The notes: a model not told the origin generated them from the letters alone. Counted from the stretch's first letter, positions 40,101 to 53,527 are shown. The stretch: DNA of 64,000 nucleotides from Poecilobothrus nobilitatus (GCA_947095535.1 OX352772.1:33561445-33625444); one strand, 5' to 3'. Program-made: numbers and translations.

Positions 40101-43100
40101 AGTAACCAACGAACATTTTTTAAAAATACCAAATACTTCGCAAAACCAAAATCAACATTTCTGTCATCTGTAATTTTTTACTTTACAATTTATATTTTGC
40201 ATTGGATCATTTTTTCTTTCAATGCACTTTTACGTAAAAATCCCCCTATAGATTAAATTACGGAAATTATATCTGACAAATAGCATACATATATAGAAAG
40301 AGTGTTTAAGTCAATTGTCTTTCAATTATAAAATATCTTAGATATAAACTACAACGTTATGCGTAATACAATCCACAAAACTGTAACTTGAAGTTTAATA
40401 TAAATAATAAGCGAGTTGTTGGAATGCACTAATAAAAGTTATCGATGGATGCATTTATTACTCTTTGAAAAAAAAAGAAAAAAAAAAATTATAAAAGAAG
40501 AGAAAAACTAATAAATAAATATAATGTGAGTTCAAATTTAAGTTTTTTTTTTTTTTTTTTGGATTTTTTTGTGTTTTTTGAATACCTATTGTAAAAAATT
40601 TTTTAATTGGTTTTTAAAAATTTAATTAAAAAATTATAGTTTTTTATTTTTATTGTTCTGTTAATCTTGATATCAAAACTTCATTAAAAAACTTTTATTA
40701 TATCCCCTTAAAAAAAAAAAAAAAAAAAATAATAATAAAAAAAAAAAGTAATAATTACGTAAAAAAAAATTTTTTTTTTACAAATTCGCACACACCATAA
40801 CCAATGATTTTTTTTATATATTAAATATTAATAATTAATTAGTTAAAATTTAGTAACAAAAAAAAAATAAAAACATTTTACTAGCTATTATTTCTAATGA
40901 ATTTTTTTTTTTTTTTAATTATAATTATTTGTAATTAATTTTAATAATATTATTATTATTTTTTTTTTGTAGAAAAGATTTATTATATATTTTATATAAT
41001 TTCATTTAATTATTATTTAATTAATTAATTGAATTTTTCTGTTTTTTTTTTTTTTTTTTTAATGCTTTAATTTTTAAGTGAATGTATAAAATTAATACAT
41101 AATATTATTATATTAAAAAGAAAATACATATATAATTAAATATGTTTTTCTTTTGTTTAACCTGATTTTTTTTTTCTTTTTAAATTAAATAAATTAATAA
41201 ATTTAATTTTTAATTTAAAATTTTAGTATTCGATGTAATAATAAAAAAAAAATTTTTTTTTTTTTTTTTAAAAAAAGAAAACATGTAAAAACTATCTATA
41301 AATAACTTGCGTAAATACATAAAACAAAAAACACAAAAAAAAAAAAAAAAAAAAACAAAATTTATAACATATAAGTTAACTTTTAATTAAGTTAAAAATG
41401 AAATGTTTTAATGACCTTTTTAACTATATTAATTGAATTAAATATTAATTATTTATTAAATGCAAAAAGAAAAAGAAAGGCAAAAAAAACAAAATTATGA
41501 TTTATGTATATTTTATTTTTTAAAATTTAATTTTTTTTTAATTTTTTGTTTTGCATTAATTTAACATTTATAATTTTTTTTTTTCTTCTTAATTTGAAAA
41601 AAAAAGTTATTTTTTTATTTAATAGTTTTTTTTTTTTTTTTTTTGTGTAAGTTTTATAAGAATTCTTTTATAATTATATTTACATTAAAGCTATGTATTA
41701 ATAAAAGTTTAATGCTTTCTTGTTTTTAATTAATATATTTTTTTTTTACTTAAAAAAAAAAAAAAAAACAAACCCACCATTTTTAATTTTTACACCTTAG
41801 CACAATTTTTTAAGTCTGGGTGGAAATTAATTTACTATAAATTTTTCGAAAATTACATGGAGCAAATTAATCATATTAGAAAATTCTTATAAAACAATAA
41901 AAAAAAAAAAAACAAAAACTTTTGAAAATGAAAAAAAAAAAAACGAATGAAAATATATTTTTTCTTTTCCAAAATATTTAGTAGTAAAGAACTTAAAAAA
42001 GAAAAATACAAAAAAAATAAACTACTAAAAAAAGAAAAATCAAATCATTATCTACATTCAAAATAAATTAAATCAATCTTTTTTTTTTTCATTTGTAGAG
42101 TGTAGAGTTAAACAAAAAAAAAAAAAACAGAAAAAAAAAATTGTTTTTTTGTTTTGAAATTTAAAATTTTAAGATTTTGGCAAAAATTTTATTTTAGAAC
42201 AGCTGTCTGCTGCTGTTACCAAACTGAACAAAATAAATATAATATATGCGAAATAAGTACGTATGTATATACATATTCCTTAATTCTTTTTTTATCTGTA
42301 TAATATATACTTATTTGTTTCGTTTATAAGGTGACCAAATATAAATATTTTTTTTTATAGGTTTTTTCTTATCTTACCTTTTTCTTTTATTGAATTGCAT
42401 TTGCATATACCTATACAAATGATGATTTAATCATTTTAACCGCTGATCTATAAATGTTTTAACAAATGAAATATGAAAATTATATGCTATTTTTGTCATA
42501 ATATATGTTAGTAAAGTCTAAGATAGATTATTTTTATTGTAAAAAAGTATAGGTATAATTAATTATTGATTATAAATATTTTTATTTATTTATTTTTTTT
42601 TTTTCAAAGTTAAAAAAAAAAGAGAACAAAAAACACAATGAAAATATTTAAATTAAAAAATAATTTTTTATTAATATTAATGCCCTTTTTTTAATTTTTA
42701 AAAATCTGGTCACCTTATCATTAATAAATTAATTTTAGTTATTAGTTACCAGAGTTAAATTAATAATTTAATATTATAAATTTAATTTAATTTAAATTTT
42801 AAATTAATTTTGAATTATTTTTTTTTTTTTTCTTTTGTAATTAACTCTACAAGCAGTCATTCATTCATTTTACTTATATTCCTTGTTTTTTTGCTTTTTG
42901 TAAAATACTAATTCTAAGTTTTTTTTTTTTCATTATTTTAACTTTTTTTTTTTTTTTTTAATCTGATGATCATATGTTTTTTTTTCTTAATTAAATTCTA
43001 AAAAAAAAAACGCCCGTACCCGTAATAAATACGAATAAAAATAAATTTAATTGTTAAAAAGTAACAAAGAAATTAAAAACAAAATTGTAAAGTTCATAAC

Positions 43101-43735
43101 CGATATACAAAAAGAAAACAAAAAAAAAAAACAAAAAACAAAAATAAAAAAAAAAAAACTTTATGAAGTGAAAGTTATTTAAGAAAGACATATATTTATT
43201 CTTTAATGTATAGCTTAAATATTATTAATAAAAAAAAAAAAAAGTTATTGTATATCGGGATTTGAATATCATAAAAATTACAAAAAAAAAAATACAATGT
43301 GAACAAACAATTTAAAAAACAAAACAGAAATTTAATTTTAATTTAAATTATGCTAAAAAAAAAAAACAAAAAAACTTAAAAAACAAAAACGAAGAAAAAA
43401 CTTAATATAAAATTAATATATATATATATATATATATATAAATATATACATAATAAAAATATATTATACAATTTATAAATTAAAATGAAATGAAAATTTT
43501 TTTTTTGTTTTTCTTTTTAAAAATTGATTGAAAAATGAATGGAAAAATGAAAAAAAAAAAATAAAATAAATAAAAACTGTGTAAAATTTAATTTAAATTA
43601 AAAAAATGTTGTTTTTCTTTTTTTTTTTTTAAGTTTTTCAGCTTTTTTACAATGACCCCCACTGCTAGTTTTAATTTTTTAAATTGTCTGAGTTTCTTTT
43701 GTTGGTCCCAGTTACCATTGTCACTAAAAAGTGAA

Positions 43736-44381
43736 TGGGCCTTTCCAGACGAGTAGTGTCCTCTTTCGTTTCGTGACTACTTTCCACTTTTTTTTATTTC
43801 CACACTGTTCCTCTCGATAGTCGTTACTTTTATATGTGTGTGTAAATATTTCATTTTAAAACAAAATTTGTTGCGAGAGGTAGATAATAAATATAAAAAA
43901 AAAAGCACGCATAAAACAAATAAATTTTTTTTTGTATTTAAGTAACATAAGATTTTTTTGCCTGAAATTTTTAAATAATATATATTATATATGTATGTAC
44001 CTAGAAATAGAATAAACTCTGTACTGTGCACATAATTTCTTTTTGTCAATAGAATATATTTTAATAATTTCATCAAGTGAAAGATCAAAAATCACTTTAC
44101 TTTTTTAAAAATTTGCTGCGATCGTTTCAAAAACTTTTTTCTTTAATTTTCCAAACGAGAATGAAACGTATGTACACATAAAATTTTTTTGACCCTCATA
44201 AAAATTTTTATTTGAGTTTTTGTTTGTGTTAGTGAACTAAATTTTTAAACTCTAAAATTTTGGTTTAAAAAATTACTCCTAAAAATCCCCACCACGAAAT
44301 TATTTTATAGGCAAGAGGGTATGAAACGAAGGTAAAAGTAAAAAATGACGAAAGAGGACACTACTCGTGTGGAAAGGCCCA
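43736..44381. mobile_element. 646-bp MITE with 34-bp terminal inverted repeats
   Basis: Positions 43736-43769 and 44348-44381 are inverted repeats with a single mismatch in 34; the left end starts TGGGCCTTTCCAGACGAG and contains TAGTGTCCTCTTTCGT. The interior has no transposase; a 103-residue minus-strand frame inside is chance. The terminal TGGGC recalls the MITE at 461-1007 (TGGGCG), but the remaining bases differ, so this is another family or only the same superfamily. A clean target duplication is not evident: flanks read GAAT and ATT. Confidence 0.8.
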
Positions 44382-46492
44382 TTGGAAGTAAAAATGAATG
44401 AAAGAGAATATTTGGTGTCATTAATATCTTTAATGGGAACGAAACTTTCACTTATTAAAAAAAAATTGTGAATTCATGAACTGTCATTTTAGTTGTCATT
44501 GTACGTTCTTACTTATCTGTTTGTTTATTTTTAGTTTTTTCTAGTCTGTTTTATTGTGAAGAAAATATTTATTAGAAAAATATTTTCTTAAGTTTTGAAA
44601 AATTATAATAAATTAAATAAATGTGATTTAATAAAAAAAAAAAATGTTTTTACTACAAAAATATATTATTTTTTCTAATTTTTATTTAAAATATTAAAAT
44701 AATTTTCGTTGTTCTTTCAACAATACACTGAAACCAACCGAAACATCATATAAAGAATATCTTTCATCAAATAAAATGTAAGTGATTGAATGATAAAACA
44801 ATAATAATAAGTAATAACAAATGTATTTTTCAGTTTTTTTTTTGATTAATGACACTGAAATTTTTTCTTTTTAAAAAACATGTGACAACTATGTTTGACA
44901 GTTCATTTTTAAAAAATAACATCAAAAAATGTGAATAATAGATTCATAAAAATGTGAATGGTAAAAACAATGATAACAGGGCTTTTTCTATATCTTGCTA
45001 GTAATAATTTTTTACTTACCTGTTCATTCACCATTATTATCAACTATTGTAGATATTCTGAGTGAGAGCCTAATGAAATTTCACTTTTATTAATTCTCCA
45101 TTTGCAAAATTTTTTTTTTAAAATCATACCTTGTTCAATCTAATTTTTCAAAATATTCTTTTTTTAAAAATCTTCTTTTCTGGTCTTTTTTAATAGATAT
45201 TTTTTTATACTTTTTACATAACAAAAATCAAATTTATTAAAGGTGATTTTCAAGTTGATTATAAAATTAAAGTTATACGCTTTTCCAAAGGATATAAATA
45301 AATATGTGTAAATATATGTTAGACTCTGAATTGGAAACATTTTTTCTCGGATTTTTATTTTGGGATTTTGCAGATGGAAAAAAAAAGATTTAAAAAAGAG
45401 GATAAAAAAGATTTTTTAAAATGCGATTTTATAGTAGACCCATTCTGAGTCTTGAAGACCTACCCTCCATTTTTAACTAAATATAGGTAATATATTTTTA
45501 TTTACAAAATATTAGGAGAGAAATTATTGCTATTTCACTTTTTGAATTTGCTTCAACTATAGGGGATTTTCTAATCTAACTATTTAAATTTTATTTAATT
45601 TCCAAAAAATTTCAAAATTTCGTGTAAAAAGTATTTTTTTATATAAAAGTATGTGTCTGTCTTTTTTAATGAGTTTCTGTTATAAAATCTTTAACTAACA
45701 ATTAGAAATTTTGGTAAAAGTATTAAAATTGATCAAAACTAAACTTATAAATTTCTCCAAAGATTTTCTATTGTTAGTTCCTGCTTTTTTTCGTTTTAGT
45801 TAAAATAATGTTTTTTAAAAACACTTATAAAGGTGGAAATTTTATTGTCTTCAATTTTATTTTAATATGTACTTTCAGTTACCCCTCTGAAAAAGACAAA
45901 TTAGTTAAATGTTTAGGTTTTTAACAAAGATCAAAGTTTACTTAGTATTATATTTAATTATTGCGAGCCTGATTCTAAGATAATATAAATGAGGTATAAA
46001 AATGTTTATGGAACATCTACAATCAAAAGTAAGTTTTTTTTAAACATAATTTTATAATCGATTGGAGTCAGAAAGTAAAAAATAAGAATTAAAGTTTATT
46101 TTAATAATTTAATTTATCTGTATTTTTAATTTTTTTTTTAAGTTTAAAGGCAAATTGATTTACATAAAATATAAAAGTTTTGTATATGGGCATGTACTGA
46201 ATATTTTACTGATTCATTTTGAAACAGTTTAAAATAAAAACTTACTACTCATACCTGTGCATGATTTATACGCACACTATTGCATAATCATTCGTCCACG
46301 GAGATTCCTTTACACCTACGCTAAAAAAAATTGCATACTTTTAGGATTATTTTTTTCAAAGTTCAATACCAAAATGAATACTTTGAAAAAATAATATTAT
46401 TGTTTCCTGTAAATCTTTAATCATGTATTAATTATATTCTTTTGACTATATACCGTTTTTAACTTCGGGAGATTGCTGCTTGGTAAAACTAG
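44382..46492. other. AT-rich intergenic DNA
   Basis: No gene or convincing repeat end seen. Scattered GTCATT, TGACA and CACTT words near 44390-44520 and 44840-44920 hint at an older element into which the MITE may have inserted; not resolved. Confidence 0.4.
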
Positions 46493-47032
46493 ATTCACAA
46501 TCTAATTGACGCAACGTGAAACAAATCAAAGTCAACGCAACGGTGACATAATTTTACAAATTCACAATGAATTGTGTCTCCACTCTTAAATGACATTTTA
46601 TATTTCAGTTTTAATTAGGTAATCAATTTCAAAATTTTTCATTAAAATCACATAGATCGTATGTATGGTAAATGAAAATTATTTATATTTGATTATAAAA
46701 TATTTGAAATCAATTTAAAAATATTAAAGAAAATTAAACAATAAGTGTTTACATAATTTGAGAAAAAAATTTTTTTATAAAAACAAAATTAAATATTTGA
46801 AGAAAAATGTAACTATTAACTAGAATAAATTAACTAGAAGAAATATATTAATTTTAATTTATTTTAATTGTGACAATTTTTAGAATTGATCTTCGTAAAA
46901 GTTGAAAGTTTGGAAACTTTTGCTTTCCTTTATTTAGCATTTAAACGCGTCAATCTGATTGAGAATGAAAATACTATTTTTGAATTTTACTTTGCGCTGA
47001 CTTTGCTTTACATGACATTTTTCATTGTGAAT
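46493..47032. mobile_element. Probable MITE with imperfect inverted ends
   Basis: The outer 9 bases ATTCACAAT (46493-46501) and ATTGTGAAT (47024-47032) are exact inverted repeats. Inward, the arms continue imperfectly with CAAAGTCAACGCAA on the left and the complement of TTGCGCTGACTTTG on the right. A second ATTCACAAT lies at 46559-46567. Length about 540 bp, no coding frame. No target duplication found. Confidence 0.5.
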
Positions 47033-48986
47033 ACAACATAAACAGTTCCTCTAAAACTGTTAATTTTTGCAAATATTTTTTTCTAAAATTTCAATTTTTT
47101 TTTATGTCAAACGTTGTAAAGGTTTTTGTAAACAGACAGACAGATATAATAAATAAGAAAATTATTCAAATATTTTTGAAAAGTTTGTTAAAAAAGTTAA
47201 AAAATTAAGCACATGATGGCAGTGTTGTTGAACTTTTTTTTTGCAGTCTGAAAAACAAATAAGGGCTGCTAGATACATATATAGTTAAAATATTGATGAT
47301 CGAATCTGCAATAAATATTATGTAAAATAAAACAAATAATTTTTTTTTATTTTAATTTTTTTTTTAAATATTTATTTGGGATATAAAATAATGCAAATTA
47401 TGTTTTTTTTTTTTTTTTATTTACATGTAATAATTTTTATTATGTTTTTATTTTTTTTGTTATTAAATAATTTTTTTAAGTTCTTTTAATTGTAATATAC
47501 TTATAATAAATTTTGTTTACAAATTTAATATATTTTAATTTTAAAAATTTTTTTTTTTAAGTGTATCATATTTTATAATAATATGTACAATCCTATGCAT
47601 TATAATATAAAATAAATATTAAATATAAATATTAAATATACAAAAGAAATTTATAAAATAATAAAAAAAAAAATTTAAGATAAAGTTTAAATATAAAATT
47701 TAATAGAACAAATATTTTCAAAAAAACAAAAAAAAACAGCTTAATTATAAATTGACTGTATGAACTGAACATTTTTTGACATATAAAATATCAGAATAAC
47801 AGCAGGTTATCTCTAAATATTATTAATATAGTTATTTTATCGTAAATTAAATCATAAAAAAAATAATAATTTTTGTTTATCTGACCTGTCTTCTTGACTT
47901 GTCTGTATGATAAACAGTATTATCAATATTATCACATAATTATAATTTATTATCTTTAAGATAGGACAGTATGCATATATAAATAAAATAGATATATATT
48001 GTAGGTATAAAGTGATATTACAAAATTTTTTTTAATGCATTATGTAAATTTTTTTTTACCATTAATTAATTTTGATTCTACGCTATACTTTCATTTTGTT
48101 TCCTTTTCTTAAATTATTTAAATATGTTCAAATTTTATATTAAAATTGTATGTACGATTATTTTATTAAGATTTTAATTTTTTAAGCAATATTATGACAA
48201 AAGCTAAAAAAAAGTATAAAAAAGACAAAAATAACTCATTTTTTAAATATAGATGTAGCTGTATATACATTGTTTATTATATTATATAAGATATATGTGT
48301 GTACGGATAAACTAACTGAACTAACTGAACACTTGGAAGTTGAAACTTGGATTTTTTATTTTTTTTTTTTTGTTTTTTACAAAATTAAATTATGGAATTA
48401 ATTTTTGTTATTCCATTTGTTTTAATTTATAAAATGATTTTTTTTGTATTGAGACGATAAGGCGAAATTTCATAATATTTAAATAATATTACTTTACACA
48501 TTATTTTTTTTTTTACTACTATTGATATTATTTTTAGAGCTATTGTTACTAATAATATTAGTTAATAAAAAATAAAAAAAAAATACTTTTTAACATATTA
48601 AACTTTTTATAATAAAATTTTATTTTTTGATTTTGCTAAATTTTGCAATAAATTTAATTTTTACAATTTAAATATTAGAAACCTTTATTTTAACTGAAAT
48701 GAAATGAATCAAATATTTAATTATTGTTCTTTAATTTATATTATATACATGAAATAAAAATTGAACATTATTTATGTAATATGATTTTATATTGACTTAT
48801 TGGTGTCCATTTATTTGTCTGTCATAGTATAAAAAACTGAGCATTGTTTTATATTATATTGTTAGTATCGTTATGGTAATCAAATGAAAATTATATCAAT
48901 TACCTGTACCTTTTAATCGTTAAAATGATTAAATTAAATTATTTAAATATAATATAAAAATTTAAATCTTAATGATACAAAAGAAA
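47033..48986. other. AT-rich intergenic DNA
   Basis: Homopolymers and short AT repeats only. No gene seen. Confidence 0.45.
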
Positions 48987-48988
48987 TA

Positions 48989-49407
48989 CAGTCCGTTTCA
49001 TAATTATTTAGACATTTCATATAAATATTATTTCATACTAAACTATAGCTACTGGACTTCTTAAAATATCAAACTCCAATTTAATACTTAACAAAATAAA
49101 AAAAGAAAAATATATAAATAACTGTAAATGTACAAAAATATTGAATAAAACAAAAATTTTATAATTATTTAGACAAGTGAATTTTGTTTCATAATTATTT
49201 AAACAAATTAGAATTTATTTTAAAAGAGTAGGCGTTCTTCCGAAATTGCATTGTAAAAATAAAATAAATATTTATCAAACCGTTAATTGAAATTTGATTG
49301 TAGTAAAAGCAAATCAAATGACACGTAATATAGAATTAAGCATTGAGACACGAGAAGCAATTGTTACTGAATATGAATTGGGTGTTCCAGCCGCAGAACT
49401 TGAGTAG
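48989..49407 (+). mobile_element. Tc1/mariner remnant: left end and start of transposase
   Basis: The element starts CAGTCCG after a TA at 48987-48988. The word TTTCATAATTATTTAGACA occurs three times in the left end (48996-49014, 49157-49175, 49187-49205), the last two with 1-2 changes. Such internal direct repeats are transposase binding sites in IR/DR-type Tc1 elements. A transposase start follows at 49318. No matching right end was found, so the copy is truncated or too decayed to follow. Confidence 0.72.
49318..49407 (+). pseudogene. Tc1-type transposase N-terminal fragment
   Basis: ATG at 49318 opens 29 codons ending at TAG 49405-49407. The ELSIETREAIV and YELGVPAAELE pattern is the first helix of the Tc1 paired-like DNA-binding domain (usual form ELS.ETREAIV). 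A whole Tc1 transposase is about 340 residues, so over 90% is missing or unrecognisable. The catalytic DDE domain was not found downstream to 49780. Confidence 0.65.
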
Positions 49408-50283
49408 TTCAAATCAACCACTAGTTTCAACTGATAATAAAATGAGTAACACAACTGTAATTGTGAATGCCAGTAGTTTTTTATCCACTTTATTCTAAGT
49501 ATCATAGCAGTCTCAAGCTCAGATTTAAATTCTTGCAAAATTTAAATCTGGATAGAGAATGTCAACGTTTGTAAAGTTCTATCAGTTGACATTGAAACCG
49601 GTGAAATACAAGTGTTGGGATACAAATCTAACAATGTTAAAAAATACTAATTTCGCACCCATACCAAACGACATCAGTTTCATTTAAAATATCTCAAGTT
49701 GATGGTGCTCTTCCATTTCCAAAACAAAATTATGGTGGTATATTGTTCAAAATGAAAGTTCATGTTATTGAAAAATAATTTAATACCTACCTACTAATTG
49801 CCGTTATGTATTCAAATTTTTTACTACCTAAGTCGATTGAATTTAAAATTTAGGTAACATATTATTTATTTTGTTGTAATATACTTACTACTAAGTCGTC
49901 AAATTTAAGACTTAACAGTTCATTTTTATACCTAATAAATTTATTATTTTTGTACCAAAAATTAAAAAACCGATTAGATTTTTATAAATTTTTTTTATAT
50001 TTTAAATAGTTTTAAAATGTTTACATTTCAACAAAAGTCTCCTTTAATGTAATTTTGTTTACAATTAGCCTAATTTGTATCAAATTTATGAGGCAAATGT
50101 AGACATCAGTATTTCGCGAAGAAAATGATTCTCCAAATTTCTTTTAGATTTCTGTTACGTTTAATATCCCACACATAGTCATAAATAAACATAAACTAGT
50201 AAAATTGTGTTTACATTTACCTCAAATTATTGACATTTACGTAGTTTTTATAGGGAAAATATAAACATCAAATGTTTTAATAT
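49408..50283. other. AT-rich DNA left of the DUF7869-like element
   Basis: Contains weaker relatives of the neighbouring element's repeat motif (CCTAAGTCGA near 49827 and ACTAAGTCGTC near 49889). The GTTTACATTTACCTC word near 50208 has an inverted relative, GAGGCAAATGTAGAC, near 50090. The true left boundary of the element may therefore lie here and not at 50284. Confidence 0.45.
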
Positions 50284-50304
50284 ATATCTGGGGCAATAAA
50301 TTAA

Positions 50305-50780
50305 AATCGCTTAAGTCGAGATAAGTGAAAAGTGAGATATTTGTATCACTGTAATCAGTGAAAAATGTACTATATTCTCGCCAAGTTTGGCGTTTATATA
50401 ATTTTTCTTGTTTGAAATATTTAGGAAAATATTTCCGCTTAAGTCATCAAAACACATCCTTGCACACTTTATAATAGCTTAAGTCATCTAAGATTAGTAA
50501 AATAAAAAATTATAGTACCTAGTATTAAAATACCTTACTTCTATTTAAGTCGTTATAATAAAAGAACTTTTTTTTCTCTAAAGAAAATTCTTCGGAGAAT
50601 TAAAAAAGCTTATTTGAGTTAAGCGATTATAGCAAATAAAAATTTTACTAAAAAAAAATCTAAACTCGAGATAAGCGGTGCGGTTATATTTGATTTAAAA
50701 TATTCTAAGGTCGACTTAAGCGGTTATATCAGCTGAAGTTCATACAACTTTAGTAAAACTAAGTAAGTTAAGCTATTATA
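50305..50780. repeat. Cluster of a 16-17-bp motif, TATAAYCGCTTAAGTCG
   Basis: Forward copies: 50305-50320, 50433-50448, 50470-50488 and 50541-50555. Reverse copies: 50616-50631, 50665-50688, 50710-50728 and 50765-50780. The first half is all forward and the second half all reverse, so the cluster is itself a large inverted arrangement. Related words lie on the right of the gene at 53817-53832 (TATAACCACTTATGTC), near 53877-53891, and in the inverted repeat at 54166-54181. Likely transposase binding sites, or an insulator/promoter of the element; this role is inference. Confidence 0.7.
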
Positions 50781-51238
50781 AAAAAATCTAACGGCATTCT
50801 AACTGAATACAAACTGTAATAAAGTGTTTATATCGATTGTATGATTCAGTTAACGCGTGGAGTTAAGAGTGTTGAAGTTATTTACGTAATTTTAATTTTA
50901 TTGAAAAGTAATAATTTTTTTAAATTTAACTAAAATAATATTAAATAAAAAAGTTTGTGAAATTGTTACATATTATATAAAATATATAATATATATTTTA
51001 TTTTTTAACTATATGAAGTAAAATATTTTAGTGTAAGTTTTAATTTCAATTTTATTTTACTTTCAAATTTTTGAATAAACTGTACAAATCTATCAAAAAC
51101 AAAAAAATATAAAGAAAAATATTTCAATAAATGCTAGATATCTCTTTATTTCCTTTTAATTTTACTAGGTATTATAAAAAATTACAGGAAAATAATATTA
51201 CAAAAGTAATAAAATTAGTTTGCATTTTGTAGTACAAA

Positions 51239-53527
51239 ATGACATCACGAGCAAGAAATATTCTTGAATTGGTCAGAAAAATAGTTCACACTCGCCAAAC
51301 ATGTAACCGTAAGTTTCATTATAAAAATATTCTTATTAAAACTTTAACATAATCTGTTCTGTGTTTTGACACAGCTGAAAACTTTCAAGAAAAAGAAAAT
51401 TTGCCATCGACCTCAAAAGCGTGTTCTTCAATACCGTTAAAAGACCTCATACCATACCAAGCGGATCATACCAAAACAAGTTTTTCAGACTCAAGTCATG
51501 ACTTTGATTCTGATGACACTATTGCCGATCCAGATTTTTGTCTACCAGCTGTGGATGATACTAATCAAAGCGATGAAAGTGAAACCCAATTAGAAATTCT
51601 TGGGCAACAAATAGAAAGAAATTTGCTTAACTTGTCATCATCTCCTTCTAAAGATAACAAGTACGATAGTCAAAAATTAAGGCAAAAAAAACGAAATTTA
51701 GGACAATCATATGTAAATAAAAAGGGTAGAGTCACTGAGAGAAAATTTAGGCGCCTGGAAAAAAATTGTAGAAATAAGTGTAAGGACTATCTCCTACAGT
51801 TCAAAAAAAAATCTTTGATAGTTATTGGCAGTTAGGTACCTATAACCAACGCATCCTTTATATTTCGTCATTAATCAATATTGAAGAGACAAAAACTAAA
51901 TTGAAATCACAACATCTAACCAAACCTAGAAATCGGTCACATCATGTAAGGTATAATTTGCTAATTGATAACAATAAGGTAAAAGTCTGTCAGGGATGTT
52001 TCAAACAAACTTTCGATGAAAGTGAAAGTTTTCTTAAGAGCGTTGCAAAAAAAATTTTGAATCATCCAAATGAAGAGTTTAAAGATTGTAGAGGTGGTGA
52101 TGCCAGTGAAATACTTAAAATTTCTGAAGATGTTGTAGAAAAAGTTAAATTACACATCAATCAATTTCCATGTTATGAAAGTCACTATTCAAGAAAGGAC
52201 ACCTGCTTGAAATATTTTCATGCTGACTTGACTCTAAGCAAAATGTTTAATTTATTTTGTGAAATAAATAAGAATATTAAAATAAGTCTTTCTAAATATG
52301 CTGAAATTTTTAAAAGTGAGTTTTAAATTTTAAAACCAAATAATATTAATTATGTTATAATTAAACTGAAATTGTATTTTGAAATGTTTATATAGCTATG
52401 GGGATAAAATTTAAAAAGCCACAGAATGACACCTGTTGCAAATGTGATACGCTTAAGTCGAAAATTGATATAGCAAAAATAGAAAACTCACCATCTTTAG
52501 AACAGTTAAAGAAGGATTTGCATGAACATAATGAAAATGCAGATTTTGGATACGAGTGTAAAAGAAGAGACAAAATGACAGCTGTATTGGACAAATCAGT
52601 CAGAACGTACACATTTGATCTTCAGAAATGCCTACCAACACCATACCTACGAACTTCTATATTTTTTTATAAAAGACAACTCTGGACATTTAATTTAACT
52701 GTCCACGATTGTCTTAATGGAAATGCTTCTTGCTATATGTGGCACGAAGCAACAGCAAAACGCGGGGGAAATGAAATTGCTTCGTGTTTATTGAAGCATC
52801 TACAACGTATCGATTCCTTGAATCAAATAAAGCATTTAATTTTTTATAGTGACTCGTGTGTTGGTCAAAATAAAAATTCACACGTCAGTACTATGTTCAA
52901 CGTATTTTTGCAGTCCAGTGAAAATATCAATACTATAGATCACAAATTCTTAGAGCCTGGGCATACGCACATGGAGTGCGACACAGACCATGCTCTGATT
53001 GAACGAAAACTAAAACGAACCAGCGCCAAAATTCACCATCCAAGAGACTGGTACAATTTTATTTCAACTGCTAGTGCTAAAAAAGTATTTATAGTGAATG
53101 AAATGATGGACGTGGATTTTAAAAATTTCTCATTATTTTTGAAAAGCAAGTTTATATGGAGAAGTCGTAATGAAAATTTAGGAAAGTTTTTATGGAAGGA
53201 TGTAAGATGGATGAGATATGAAAAAAATAATTTTGGTAAAATTTACTATAAGACAAATCTTAACGAAAGTGAGCCATTTGAAATTTTGAATTTAAATAAA
53301 AGAGGTGTAAAAACAGTTAATATTAGCAATGTTCCAATTATCGAACTAAAACCAAAAATTAGTTCTAAAAAGAAAAAGATCTACAAGATATGCTTTTGTT
53401 CATCGATCCATCATTTCATGATTTTTACAAAAATCTTGAAGCCGAAAATGTAGCAGACTATCACCCAGATTTGATTGATGGCAATGAAGAAACAGAAATA
53501 GATACCGAGACTGAAATAAATGTTTAA
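51239..53527 (+). pseudogene. DUF7869-like putative transposase, three exons, two frame breaks
   Basis: Exons 51239-51308, 51375-52315 and 52396-53527 have good GTAAGT/ACAG and GTGAGT/ATAG borders and would give about 710 residues. Order: acidic/Ser-rich N-terminus; basic segment; CxxC (VCQGCF); a helical part; CxxC (CCKCD); then an RNase H-like core with FDLQKCLPTP, YSDSCVGQNKN and GHTHMECDTDHALIERK. The three acidic positions in these motifs are the best guess for a catalytic triad. The family is widespread in insect genomes as uncharacterised proteins with a DUF7869 domain. The frame breaks at the A9 run 51803-51811 and again near 53367-53377; on each side the same family pattern continues. 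Each could be a real mutation or a consensus error in an A-run. Domain name is from memory and unverified. Confidence 0.72.

Larger units (their letters stand above)
36742..43735. other. AT-rich intergenic DNA, about 7 kb
   Basis: Apart from the hairpin and dinucleotide run listed separately, it holds homopolymers and a (TTTA)n run at 38187-38215. The stretch 38780-39180 is somewhat less AT-biased but shows no open frame or family match. Confidence 0.45.

Noticed and set aside
43777..44088. 103-residue minus-strand open frame
   Set aside because: Lies wholly inside the MITE 43736-44381 and has no recognisable motif.
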